Assembly (NCBI GenBank): GCA_964394665.1
Contig: CAYMYN010000007.1
Location: 62,001 to 126,000, forward strand
Origin: CAYMYN01 sp964394665
Lineage (GTDB): Bacteria; Planctomycetota; UBA1135; GCA-002686595
Direction of reading: 5' to 3'
Length of the DNA stretch: 64,000 nt
The position numbers and the translations under genes were made by a program. Under the pieces are notes generated by a model. The model saw only the letters and a list, made by a program, of their open reading frames with translations, ran no database searches and was not told where the DNA came from. Within the stretch, counting starts at the first letter, position 1. Every line of letters begins with the position of its first letter. Below, one piece after another: positions 1 through 10,582 of the stretch.

Positions 1-2013
1 CTTGTCGGCCACGATGCCGAGGGCCACCGCCGCGAAGGCGCGCGCGCGCGCCGTCAGGGACTGGTTCTCGAGCATCTCGACCAAGGGGTCCACCGAACGG
101 GCGTCGCCGATGAAGCCCAGGGCCGAGGCGATCGCGGCCTGGGTCGCGAGGCTCTTGGCGTTCTTCAGCATCTCCATCAGGGAGTCGACGACCCGCTTGT
201 CGCCCAGCAGGCCCAGGGCGATGGCGGCTTCCTTCAGGAGCTCCGGCCGGAACTGGGACTCGCTGATGATCTTCTGGATCGGCTCGGTCGCGCTGGTGTC
301 GCCGAGCAGGCCCAGGGCCACCGCGATCTCGCCGCGGGTCTCGTCGACGTTGATGCTCCCGAGCTTCGACAGCAGAGTCGCCGAGGCTTCCCCGTCGCCG
401 GCGATGCCGGCACCGAGCGCATAGGCGCCGACGTTGGCCGGGCCGTTCTCGCTGCGCAGGCTCTCGCGCAACGCCTGGATCACGTCGGTGCTGGCCGACT
501 GACCCTGGTCGATGCGGCTCCGCTCCATCACGCCCATGGCGAGGCCCACCCAGGGCTTGGCGGTGCCCTTGGCCTGGGCGAGCTGGCGCAGCAGGAAGCG
601 CTTGATGTCGTCGTACCCGGCGTAGGGGTCGCCCTCACCCAGGCCCGGACGGCCGGCGATCTGTGCCATCGAGATCAGCGAGAAGCTGCGGACCTGCTGG
701 TGGGCATCCCCGTAGGCTTCCTGGAGCGCCGTGCGGATCTTCTTGTCGATGTCCTCGTTGCCGAGGCGTCCGATCTGGCCCATCGCCAGCGCGGCGCTCA
801 TGCGCATCTCGACCCGGGCCTTGGTGTTGCGGCCGATGAAGTTGAGCAGCGCATTGCCCGCCGCCTGGCGCAGCGAGGGGTCGCCCCCCTCGATGAGCTG
901 CCCGATTGCGCGCGGGGCGTGAGCCCGGTAGCGGTAGTCGATCTTGTCGTCCTCCAAGTACCTGACGAGGTATTGGATCTGCTGGAAGCGATCCGCGGTC
1001 GGATCGGGCTTGTTGATCCGGTCCCGCTCCCAGTCGGCGCGTTCCTTGGCGTCCGCGGGCGGCTGCTGCTGCTGCAACTCGATCGGCACGAGGCCCATCG
1101 CGATCACGGCCGCCACCGGGATGTCCGGCGAGGAGAAGTTCTCGCGGGCTTCGAGCAAACTGCGCAGGATCCCGACGATCTTGACGCGGTCGTCGGCGCT
1201 CGCCCGATAACCGACCAGTCCCAAACCGTACGCGGCGAAGGCCCGCGTGCGGAAGTTGGTCACGCTGGCGGGGTCGACGCCCGCGGCGCGGATGCCGGCC
1301 GCGTCACCCAACGCGATGGCGCTCAGGAGATCGATCGAGCGGGGGTCGGCGAGGATGCCGAGCGCGACCGCGGCGGTCTCGCGGATCTCCTGGTTGGAGT
1401 CGCCCAGGCGCCGCTGGATGAGCTGCTGGAACTGCGATTGGCCGCCCTCCGTTCGCACGTCCCCGATCTTCGCCAGGGCGATCATTGCGCCCGTCACGAT
1501 GTCGTTGTTCGACTCGGTCTCGAGGGACCGAATCAGCGCGGGGACGATCTTCTCGCGGATGGTGGCCTCGCTGGGCTTCATGCTGTCGCGACCCTGATCG
1601 CGTTGGCCGAAACCGAGGAACCAGTCGTCGCCGCCGGTCAGCGAGGAGGCGTCGTGGATCTTGGCCTTGAGGTTCAGGTAGGGGTCCTTGTTGAAGCCCC
1701 ACCAGAACTGCCAGACGGTGAGGTCCGGGCCGGCATCCACGTTGCCCGTGGTGGGCTGGGCCGGACCCTGCTGGCCGCCGCCGCCCGGGGCCGCGGGGGC
1801 ACCCGGACCGGGGGTGCTGGGGCCCGAGGGACCGGGGGCCGCGGGACCGCCGGGGCCGGGCGTGGCGGGGCCGCCGCCGCCGCCGCCGCCGCCCCCGCCG
1901 GGGGGCACGGTGTCGCCGGGCCCGCGGTAGGTACCGCCGTGGCCCACGGAGGCGTCCTGGAGGCCGAGGCTGCCGGCCACGAGCAGGGCGCCGAGGAGAA
2001 GCAATCGTTTCAT
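1..2013 (-). CDS. Exported HEAT-repeat protein (3' end cut by window edge)
   Basis: The reading frame is open from an ATG at 2013 to the left edge (671 codons, no stop), so the C-terminus is missing. Residues 1-20 form a signal peptide (MKRLLLLGALLVAG). A Gly/Pro-rich linker with a nine-glycine run follows, to about residue 90. The rest is a string of helical HEAT repeats with recurring phrases such as ETAAVALGILAD, AAIALGLLGDK and AAIASALGFIGD. HEAT solenoids usually serve as scaffolds for protein binding, and no catalytic domain is visible. The protein should act in the periplasm or at the cell surface. It is transcribed away from the kinase-like gene at 2325. The partner is unknown. Confidence 0.85.
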   Translation of the reverse strand, partial: MKRLLLLGALLVAGSLGLQDASVGHGGTYRGPGDTVPPGGGGGGGGGGPATPGPGGPAAPGPSGPSTPGPGAPAAPGGGGQQGPAQPTTGNVDAGPDLTVWQFWWGFNKDPYLNLKAKIHDASSLTGGDDWFLGFGQRDQGRDSMKPSEATIREKIVPALIRSLETESNNDIVTGAMIALAKIGDVRTEGGQSQFQQLIQRRLGDSNQEIRETAAVALGILADPRSIDLLSAIALGDAAGIRAAGVDPASVTNFRTRAFAAYGLGLVGYRASADDRVKIVGILRSLLEARENFSSPDIPVAAVIAMGLVPIELQQQQPPADAKERADWERDRINKPDPTADRFQQIQYLVRYLEDDKIDYRYRAHAPRAIGQLIEGGDPSLRQAAGNALLNFIGRNTKARVEMRMSAALAMGQIGRLGNEDIDKKIRTALQEAYGDAHQQVRSFSLISMAQIAGRPGLGEGDPYAGYDDIKRFLLRQLAQAKGTAKPWVGLAMGVMERSRIDQGQSASTDVIQALRESLRSENGPANVGAYALGAGIAGDGEASATLLSKLGSINVDETRGEIAVALGLLGDTSATEPIQKIISESQFRPELLKEAAIALGLLGDKRVVDSLMEMLKNAKSLATQAAIASALGFIGDARSVDPLVEMLENQSLTARARAFAAVALGIVADK
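1871..1900. repeat. CCG trinucleotide run encoding a poly-Gly linker
   Basis: A near-perfect run of CCG units on the plus strand (GGC/GGG codons on the minus strand). It encodes nine consecutive glycines between the signal peptide and the HEAT solenoid of the exported protein. Slippage could change the linker length between strains. Confidence 0.7.
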
Positions 2014-2324
2014 TGTGGACTCGTCTGGGTTCGTGCCTGGTGGCGTGGGTATCCACCTCGTGCGTGGAGGCAACCCGCCCGGTGAAGACGTTCAGGGGCA
2101 ATGCCCGTGCCGGTCCTCGATGGGGAGGCCCAGGATAGGCCCTCCGGTGCGCGGGATGCAAAAGGGGAGTGCCTGGAGTCCGTATGCTCCGCGGCGCCCG
2201 ACCGGAGTCGTGTTCCGCCCTCGTGACGCGCAGGTACGCACGCGTCCGGAGTCCCCCCACGACGAGCCCCCACGCGTCCTGCGAGACCCTTCCATGCCCG
2301 ATCCGCCCAGGGCAGACTCCCGGG
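2014..2324. other. Divergent intergenic region, no clear signal
   Basis: This lies between the HEAT protein (minus) and the kinase-like protein (plus), so it must hold promoters for both. I see no convincing -35/-10 pair, hairpin or small gene. The kinase frame stays open upstream to an ATG at 2169, but the extra residues are Arg/Pro/Ser-rich and look non-coding. Confidence 0.4.
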
Positions 2325-3488
2325 GTGATCGACCGCAAGACCGAGGGCGACTGCGCGGATCCGCGGCCCTTCCTCGAGGCCTGGCTGCGGGCGCGACCGG
2401 AACTCGTCTCCGCCGTCTGGCTCGGTAGGGGAGACGGCGCGTGGGGAACGCTGCTCGTCGCGGGCGGCTCGGAAGGCGGGGAGGGGGCCGAGACCCCGGA
2501 TGGCTTCCCCTGGCCGGCCCTGGCCCTGGCTGAGGATGGGACCCCTTGGCGTTGGGGTCAGCGGGAGTTGCGTGCCTGGCCCGCGCTGCTCGCCCGCGGC
2601 GTGCGCGAGGGGCTGTTGTGGGTCGGGGACGCCGCTGCCCGCGCGCTCTGGCTCGAGGCGCGCGCCCCGGGCGCCCTGGCCGCGGGGGAGGCGTTGGCCC
2701 TGGTTCGCAGCCTGCTCGAAGCGGAACGCCGATGCGAGCTGGAGGACCGCAGGCGGCGCGCGGTCGAGCTCGAGGCGCGCGCCAAACTCGCGCTCGCCAA
2801 CCGCCACGACCTGCGCAACGAGCTCATCCTCGCCCAGCTCGAGCTCGAGCGCGCGGCCCTCGAGCCCGAGAACGGTCTCGCGGGCCTGCGCCGAGCCCTG
2901 GAGGGCGCCCGCCGGCTCTCCCAGGAACCCCTCGATCCGAGGCCGGGAGGCGCGGTGGGGGAGTCCGTCGCGCGAGGAGTGCGGCTCGAACCTCTCCTGC
3001 GCGAAGAGCTGCGCGCGGCTGCGCGGATCGCTGGACGGGACTCGGAGGTGCGCGTCGTGCTGCGCTGCGCGGCCGATCTACGCTGCGCCAGCTCGCCTTC
3101 GGAGTTGGGGCGCTGGGTGCGCAATGCCGTTCTGAACGCCCTGCGCGTCTCCCCCGCCGGGGGCGCGGTACGCGTCGAAGCCGAGGTCCGGGGGGACGGT
3201 CTACGCGTATCCGTCACCGATGCAGGCCCGGGCATGGACGCCGCGACCGCGCGCCGGCTGTTCGAGCCCGGACGCAGCGCAACCGGCGGGAGTGGGTTCG
3301 GCAGCGCGGCCCTGGAGGCCTGCGCGCGGGTCCTGGGTGCTGCGTTCGAACTCGAGACCGAGCCGGGGGTCGGCACCCGACTCTCGCTCGACTTGCCCGG
3401 CGCGCCGGACGCCCGAACGCGCTCCGGCGAGAGCGGCCCGCCCGTGGGGTCCGAGTCGCCGGAGGGCGCGTTCCCCAGGATCAGGTGA
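2325..3488 (+). CDS. Soluble sensor-histidine-kinase-like protein
   Basis: About 387 residues from a GTG at 2325. The frame is open further upstream, so the start is uncertain. There is no membrane segment. A coiled-coil helix holds the phospho-acceptor-like motif NRHDLRNELILAQ. It is followed by an HATPase_c fold with an N-box (RNAVLNALRVSP), a G1 box (VTDAGPGM) and a G2 box (GSGFGSA). The HDLRN form of the H-box and the cytoplasmic layout suggest a kinase or phosphotransfer protein with an N-terminal sensory part of about 150 residues that I do not recognise. No response regulator is adjacent. The 3' end overlaps the convergent sdhB by 8 bases. Confidence 0.7.
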   Translation: MIDRKTEGDCADPRPFLEAWLRARPELVSAVWLGRGDGAWGTLLVAGGSEGGEGAETPDGFPWPALALAEDGTPWRWGQRELRAWPALLARGVREGLLWVGDAAARALWLEARAPGALAAGEALALVRSLLEAERRCELEDRRRRAVELEARAKLALANRHDLRNELILAQLELERAALEPENGLAGLRRALEGARRLSQEPLDPRPGGAVGESVARGVRLEPLLREELRAAARIAGRDSEVRVVLRCAADLRCASSPSELGRWVRNAVLNALRVSPAGGAVRVEAEVRGDGLRVSVTDAGPGMDAATARRLFEPGRSATGGSGFGSAALEACARVLGAAFELETEPGVGTRLSLDLPGAPDARTRSGESGPPVGSESPEGAFPRIR

Positions 3489-4244
3489 ACGCAGAACGCA
3501 GGTACTCGCGATTCAGCTTGGCGATCGCGGAGACCGGGATCTCCTTGGGGCAAGCCGCGCCACACTCGTACTCGTTGCTGCAGTTGCCGAAACCCTCGGC
3601 GTCCATCTGTTCGACCATGCCCAGCACGCGCGTCGCGCGCTCGGGGCCACCCTGGGGCAGGTCGCCCAGGTGCACGACCTTCGCGGAGGTGAAGAGCATG
3701 GCCGCGGCGTTGGGGCAGGCCGCGACGCACGCGCCGCAGCCGATGCAGGCCGCGGCGTCCATCGAACGCTCGGCCTCGTCCTGGGGCACGAGGATGGCGT
3801 TTCCGTCGGGCGCGCTCCCGGTGTTGACGCTGATGTAGCCGCCGCGCGCGATGATGCGGTCGAACGCCGAGCGGTCGACCGCCAGGTCGCGCACGATGGG
3901 GAACGCGCCGGCGCGGAAGGGCTCGATCGTGAGCACGTCGCCGTCCGTGTAGTGCCGCATGTGCAGCTGGCAGGTCGTGGTCCCCGGCAACGGTCCGTGG
4001 GCCCGGCCGTCGATCATCACGCCGCACGAGCCGCAGATCCCTTCCCGACAGTCATGGTCGAAGACGATCGGTTCGCCGCCCTGCGCCGTGAGCTGCTCGT
4101 TCAGGACGTCGAGCATCTCGAGGAAGGACATGTCCGGCGAGACGCTCTCGAGCTTGTAGACCTCGAAGCGTCCGGCGGCCCGGGGGCCTTCCTGACGCCA
4201 GACCCGCAGGGTGAGGCGCATGGTGTGGGTGCTGTGGCCCGCGC

Positions 4245-4248
<4 letters not shown>
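3481..4248 (-). CDS. sdhB: Succinate dehydrogenase iron-sulfur subunit
   Basis: 255 residues, typical of the family. It carries electrons from the flavoprotein to quinone in the membrane succinate dehydrogenase/fumarate reductase complex. The [2Fe-2S] ligands are Cys67, Cys72, Cys75 and Cys93 (CREGICGSC). Cys168, Cys171 and Cys174 (CIGCGACVAACP), together with Cys178, Cys223, Cys229 and Cys233, supply the [4Fe-4S] and [3Fe-4S] clusters. Last gene of sdhCAB. Its ATG overlaps the sdhA stop (ATGA), so translation is probably coupled. Gene order and subunit form match the Bacteroidetes/Bacillus-type enzyme with one large cytochrome b subunit. Confidence 0.95.
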
Positions 4249-6172
<1,924 letters not shown>

Positions 6173-6173
<1 letters not shown>

Positions 6174-6829
6174 CAGGCGTTGCCTCCCAGCCAGTAGTAG
6201 AGGGGGAAGGAGAGGAAACCCAGGGTCAGGATGGCGGCCAAGGCGTACCCGGTGACGCGGATGGCGGGCGTGTACTTGGGGTGGTTGATGCCCAGCGTCT
6301 GGAAAGCGCTCGCGAAGCCGTGGCTGAGGTGGATCCCCAGGGCCAGGACGCCGCCGATGTAGATCAACGCGCCCAGGGCCTGCGAGAGTCGCTCGTGGAC
6401 CATGCCGGCCAGGTCGGCCGGGGTCTCGGTCTGGACGCGGAAGTCCACGATGTGGATCACGAGGAAGATGCCCACCAGGATGCCGGTGATCGGCATCGTG
6501 CCCGAGCCCAGCGTGCGCCCGCCGTGGTTCGCGCGTTGCCGGTAGGCCGCGCGGCGGGCCTCGCGGTTCTTCAGCGAAACCTGCAGACCCAGCGCGATGT
6601 GGACCAGGAACAGCACCAGGAGGCCGATCTCGGCGATCCACAGCGCCGGGCCGAGATCGTGCAGCGCCTGGGCGTACTGACCGAAGGCGGCGCCGTCGGC
6701 GTCCTTGTAGAGGGTCAGGTTTCCGAGCAGGTGGACGACCAGGAAGCCGACCAAGAGCAGGCCCGTGATGGCCATCAGCGCCTTGCGGCCGATAGAACTG
6801 GTGAACGTGGTGCGCAGCCAGCGTGTCAT
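6173..6829 (-). CDS. sdhC: Succinate dehydrogenase cytochrome b subunit
   Basis: 218 residues with five predicted membrane helices (for example ALMAITGLLLVGFLVVHLLG and GILVGIFLVIHIVDF) and several in-membrane histidines suited to two haems b. A single large cytochrome replaces the SdhC plus SdhD pair, as in Bacillus, Bacteroides and Wolinella enzymes. It anchors SdhAB and exchanges electrons with quinone. First gene of the operon, so the promoter should lie in 6830-7171. Its stop overlaps the sdhA start. Confidence 0.93.
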
Positions 6830-7171
6830 GGGACGGTGCGTCCGCGGGGACGTCAGGCGGTGAAGGCGGCTCCGGGTGGGTTACGCCGACGATCGAGCGG
6901 GTGTGCCGCGGATCGTGGAGCGTAGGAAACTACGGAGGACCCCCAGGCGGGGCAACGTTCGCCTGCGCTCTTTTGCCGTTCGGTGGGTGCTGGCGCGGCA
7001 TCCACGGCGTCTGCCTCTCGAAGGCGCGACCGGGACAGGGCGCGCGAAGCCACGGTGGGGGACGCGGGTCCCCCGCCGGGGCTCTCCCGCGCGGGCCGCC
7101 GCTGCGGCTCCGGACGCGGCCCGCCCGCGAGCCCGTCCGCTTCGCCGTCGTCGCGCGGGAGTCATCCGCCG
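6830..7171. other. sdh leader/promoter region
   Basis: A 342-base stretch upstream of sdhC and downstream of the small gene at 7172. It contains a short inverted repeat, CGTAG-GAAA-CTACG, at 6921-6934, about 95 bases before the sdhC start. This could be an operator. Short open frames here have no protein-like composition. Confidence 0.4.
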
Positions 7172-7459
7172 TCAGTTGTTCGGGAAGCCCTTCGGGCCCT
7201 TCGGGCCCTTGCTGGAGGGACCGGGGCCACCGCTGGGGCCGGCGCCCGAGGGCGGGGTCGAGCCGGCACCCGGCGAGCCGGGGAACCCGGGCACGCCTTC
7301 CAGCGACCGCTTCACCTCGAAGAAGCCCTCGCCCATGTGGTATGCGAGCCAGATGAAATAGCAGTCGATGTTGTCGACCGGGTCGTCCACCTCGAAGGCG
7401 GCCTTGCACGTCAGGTCGCAGGGCCGCGCGGCGTTCATGAAGCAGTTCTTCTGGGCCAT
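7172..7459 (-). CDS. Small Cys-containing protein with Gly/Pro tail
   Basis: 95 residues, not recognised. Residues 1-50 are protein-like (MAQKNCFMNAARPCDLTCK, then FEVDDPVDNIDCYFIWLAYH) with four cysteines at 6, 14, 18 and 33. Residues 55-95 form a Gly/Pro/Ser tail ending in collagen-like GPKGPKG units. The tail is encoded by a tandem CCCTTCGGG repeat on the plus strand near 7190-7210. No signal peptide and no Shine-Dalgarno site are visible. It sits upstream of sdhCAB on the same strand but 340 bases away. The four Cys could bind metal, which is speculation. Confidence 0.55.
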   Translation of the reverse strand: MAQKNCFMNAARPCDLTCKAAFEVDDPVDNIDCYFIWLAYHMGEGFFEVKRSLEGVPGFPGSPGAGSTPPSGAGPSGGPGPSSKGPKGPKGFPNN

Positions 7460-7949
7460 CGGAGGGAGGATCGACGGGTGTGGGTCCGTGCGGCACTCGT
7501 CGCGGGAGGGCGACGGTTCGCGGCGGACACGCTATCGGGATCGGGGCCGACCTTCGAGGGCGGGCGCGCGCGAACTGGCCTGTGTCCGCGCGCCGGGATC
7601 GGATCGTCGGCGGATGGATCGAGCACGGCGCGCTCGCGACCGGAGGCCGCCGCGCGACCCGCTCCCGTCGGAGGGGTCGCGCGCGGGGCGCGTTCACCGG
7701 CCCACGGGGACCGACAGGGAGGTGCGCCGCCGATCCGGCTGAGCGCGGGCCGGGTCGGCCTCCGTGCCTTCGGGACGCCGTCTAGAGAAACATAACGTAC
7801 ATTATCGGACGCTCGTGATGGCCTGCGTTCGGCCGCTTGGACCACCCCGATCCAGCCTCCGCCCGGCACCGATTAGGTCGGGAGGCCGACCGAACCCGCG
7901 GACCGCATGCTGCCTGGGGCTGGGAGCCAGGGCCTGGTAGCCTGCGTCC
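7460..7949. other. 490-base divergent intergenic region
   Basis: It lies between the small Cys protein (minus) and the GyrI-like lipoprotein (plus). It is GC-rich except for a sharp AT-rich island near 7785-7806 that contains an imperfect palindrome (listed separately). No believable gene is present. Long open frames on both strands are Arg/Pro-rich noise. Confidence 0.4.
7792..7805. promoter_or_regulatory. AT-rich imperfect palindrome, operator candidate
   Basis: ATAACGTACATTAT reads as an inverted repeat in 12 of 14 positions and stands in otherwise very GC-rich DNA. It is about 145 bases before the lipoprotein gene and 330 bases before the small Cys gene on the other strand. It may be a regulator site or the core of a promoter. 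Confidence 0.35.
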
Positions 7950-8660
7950 GTGAAGCCCTCCCGCGCGTCGCAGATGCCCATCGCGTCCGGCCCCGAGTTC
8001 CGAGTCCACGCGGCCTCGCGCGAACGTGGGCACCGGCCCGTGTGGACCTGGGCCATGGGTGCTGCACTCGCCGCGAGCCTCCTGGGCTGCCAGGGGCCGG
8101 CGGCCGGTCGTCGCGACGTGTCGGGACAGAGCGATCCGCCGCCGTGGTCGTACGTCCCCGACGTGCGCGTCAGCCACCCGCCCTTCGAGGACGTGCACGT
8201 CGAGTGGAAGCACCGCCTCGATCAGCCCTATGTGTACCTCGAGCACCGCGGCTCGTACCTGGGGACCGGGGCGCTGCTGCCGCGGCTGCAACGCGCGTTG
8301 CTCGACCAGGGCCTGCGCCCGGCGGGACCGCCCTTCGCCCTGTTCTACGACGACCCGGGCCGGGTCCCGATCGACGAGTTGCGCTCGCGGGCCTGCATCC
8401 CGGTCGATCGCGAATTCCTGCCCGCCGCACCGCTCGCGTTCGACGTCCTGCCGAGCACGACCGTCGCCTACGCCCTGGTCTCCGGAGCCTACCCCGAGGT
8501 GCCGCGGGCCTACCCGGCACTCTTCGCGTACATGGCGGGCCTGCGCTGGGTCGAGGACGGCCCGATCCGCGAGGTGTACCTGGTCGAGCCCGGCTCGGTG
8601 AACGACTGGAGCGAGCTGCGCTGCGAGATCCAGATCCCGGTCCGTCACGCAGAGCGTTGA
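7950..8660 (+). CDS. Lipoprotein with GyrI-like effector-binding domain
   Basis: 236 residues from a GTG at 7950; an in-frame ATG at 7974 is an alternative. The N-terminus has basic residues, a hydrophobic stretch and a lipobox ending at Cys47 (LAASLLGC), so it is probably a lipoprotein. Residues 75-230 match the GyrI/AraC-effector-binding fold (YLEHRGSYLGTGALLPRL, FALFYDDP, CIPV, TTVAYALVSGAYPEV). This fold binds small ligands in MerR/AraC regulators and in cytoplasmic GyrI proteins. Finding it exported is unusual. It converges on the unknown gene ending at 8674. Confidence 0.7.
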   Translation: MKPSRASQMPIASGPEFRVHAASRERGHRPVWTWAMGAALAASLLGCQGPAAGRRDVSGQSDPPPWSYVPDVRVSHPPFEDVHVEWKHRLDQPYVYLEHRGSYLGTGALLPRLQRALLDQGLRPAGPPFALFYDDPGRVPIDELRSRACIPVDREFLPAAPLAFDVLPSTTVAYALVSGAYPEVPRAYPALFAYMAGLRWVEDGPIREVYLVEPGSVNDWSELRCEIQIPVRHAER

Positions 8661-8673
8661 ATCGGGCCCGGAC

Positions 8674-10536
8674 TCAGACGAGCTGGGCGATCTGCGGCGG
8701 ATAACAACGGTGGATGCGCAGGCTGCCATCCGCGTGGCTGGCGCGCAGGCGGTCTCCGGGCTGGAGCCAACGCAGGACCTCGGGATCCGCCTGGAACTCC
8801 AACTCGTCGCCGTGGGAGTCGCGAAGTCGAGCGCGGCCGCGGGTGGCGGTGCGGAACTCGAAGAGCTCGCCCGTCTCGCCATCGTCCGCTTGCGCGTTTG
8901 CGTGCCCGGCGCCACAGACACGGTTGGCCACCGTTGCGCGGGCGAGCCCGGGTCGCAGGTCGGCCAACTTGTCGGCCGCGCCCGCGAACTGCGTCAGCGC
9001 GTGCTGTTCCTCGGACCAGCGGCAGAATCGCTCGAGCGCATCCAGGGCGGCGAGGGCCTCCGCTTCCCCCCCGAGGGCTCCCCGCTCGGGCAACCAGAAC
9101 ACGGCGAAGCGCAGGACGTTCGAGAGGGCGAGTTCCTCGAAGACCCCGAGTTCGCGCTCGATGTGCGCGAACAGGCGCAGGCACTGGGTCTGGGTCGGAT
9201 CGAGCGCGCTGCCCAAGGTCTCCTGCTCCCACAGGAATTCCTCGACCATCGCGCCGACCACTCCCGGGAAGTCCGGGACCTTCGACGACTCGCCGAGCTC
9301 CGTGTCGGACGGATCCTCGCCCTCCAGGCCGTCGTCCTCGCCCGCGTCCCGGCCCGCCCCCGGCCTCCGTCGCGCGGACGCCGAATCGACCTCGTCCTCT
9401 TCCGGGTCGGGCAAGGCGTCGAGCCCGAGGGTGCGCTCGAGTTCGTCGAAGCACGCCAGTACGTCCTGGCCGGCCTGCAGGCGCTGGTCGAGTTCGGCCA
9501 CCGCACGCCGCACGTCGGTCTCGGCCTCGGTTTCCGGTGCGTCCGGGGACGGGGCCGCCGCCGGTCCCGGGGCGCCCACGGCCGACGCGGCGCGACCCAT
9601 GTGCTGCCAGGCCAGGAGCAGAGCCACGCGCGCCTCGCCCAGGTCGACCGCGGAGTCGAAGGCGAGGTCATCGAGCACGTCCCCCAGCGGGTCGCCGTAG
9701 CCGGGCGTGCGGTTCGACGCCTCGAGGGGCGCGGCGCGCAGGGCGGCCAGGATCGCATCGGCGCGCTCCGGCGTCAGGCCGCCGGCGAGCAGGCTCCGGC
9801 GCGCGTCCCCCACCGGATCGCCGCCGCCACCCCAGCGCTCCGCTCCCCAGAAGGTGGCCTCGAGCTCGCGTTGGGCGATGCGCAGCACCTGGTGCGAGCG
9901 GTTGCGGCGCAGGCGTTGCATGTCGTCCTCGAGCGCCCGCACCAGGTCGGGCTCGCGGAAGAAGCCCGCGCCGTGCGAGATGCGGTAGAGCGAGTCCCCC
10001 ACGGGGAACAGGCGGCCCACGATCAGGTCGTCGACGGCGAACAGGTGCGAGGCTTCGGCCTCGGCCACCGGATAGCGGCCCAGACCGGCGAGGTCCTCGA
10101 GCCAGGCCCCCTGCCCCGGATCGACGTCGGTGACGGCGAAGATTCCGGCGTGGCTCTCGAGGAAGGTCTGCTCGTGGGCGGCGAGCTCGGGATCGGCGTT
10201 CGCGCGCCAACGATCGAGCAACTGCTCGGCGACCAGCTCGCGGATCGGATCGCCGATACGCTCGAACAGGAACCACTCCAGGTGCCGGCGGGCCGCCGAG
10301 ATGCCCTCGGGGGTCGTCGGATCGGGACCTGCCCCGGCCAGGAAGTACTGGGCGGCGCTGCGGCGGAAGTCCTCGCGCAGACCCTCGTCCTCCCGCACGA
10401 GGCGCTCGAAGAGCACGAGGCCCTGCTCCAGTTGTTCGGGTTCCAGCACCGGTTCGATCCTCCGACGGCGTCGCCGCGGCCGAGCATTGTAGGCCTCCGG
10501 CGCGTCGATCGGATCCCCGGGTGGGCCTCGTTCCAT
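8674..10536 (-). CDS. Conserved-looking protein of unknown function
   Basis: 620 residues from the ATG at 10536; the frame is open further upstream inside the divergent cvpA region. I do not recognise the family. It has an Arg-rich patch (RPRRRRRR) near the N-terminus, a mostly helical body, an acidic low-complexity linker near residues 370-430 and a C-terminal beta-rich section (residues 550-620) that could be a small barrel. No signal peptide or membrane segment is visible, so it is probably cytoplasmic. It is divergent from cvpA with 46 bases between the start codons. Confidence 0.6.
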   Translation of the reverse strand: MERGPPGDPIDAPEAYNARPRRRRRRIEPVLEPEQLEQGLVLFERLVREDEGLREDFRRSAAQYFLAGAGPDPTTPEGISAARRHLEWFLFERIGDPIRELVAEQLLDRWRANADPELAAHEQTFLESHAGIFAVTDVDPGQGAWLEDLAGLGRYPVAEAEASHLFAVDDLIVGRLFPVGDSLYRISHGAGFFREPDLVRALEDDMQRLRRNRSHQVLRIAQRELEATFWGAERWGGGGDPVGDARRSLLAGGLTPERADAILAALRAAPLEASNRTPGYGDPLGDVLDDLAFDSAVDLGEARVALLLAWQHMGRAASAVGAPGPAAAPSPDAPETEAETDVRRAVAELDQRLQAGQDVLACFDELERTLGLDALPDPEEDEVDSASARRRPGAGRDAGEDDGLEGEDPSDTELGESSKVPDFPGVVGAMVEEFLWEQETLGSALDPTQTQCLRLFAHIERELGVFEELALSNVLRFAVFWLPERGALGGEAEALAALDALERFCRWSEEQHALTQFAGAADKLADLRPGLARATVANRVCGAGHANAQADDGETGELFEFRTATRGRARLRDSHGDELEFQADPEVLRWLQPGDRLRASHADGSLRIHRCYPPQIAQLV

Positions 10537-10582
10537 CGGGTCCGCTCCTGCGCTAGGGTGCGCCCCTATCCCCCACCCACCC

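Noticed and set aside
2558..4027. 489-codon minus-strand frame over the kinase and sdhB
   Set aside because: Ser/Arg/Ala-rich shadow of the real genes, with no recognisable motif.
6853..7053. 66-residue frame upstream of sdhC
   Set aside because: Arg/Ser/Pro-rich, no start signal, no motif.
7782..8921. Minus-strand frame opposite the GyrI-like lipoprotein
   Set aside because: No protein-like composition, and the opposite strand has a clear domain.
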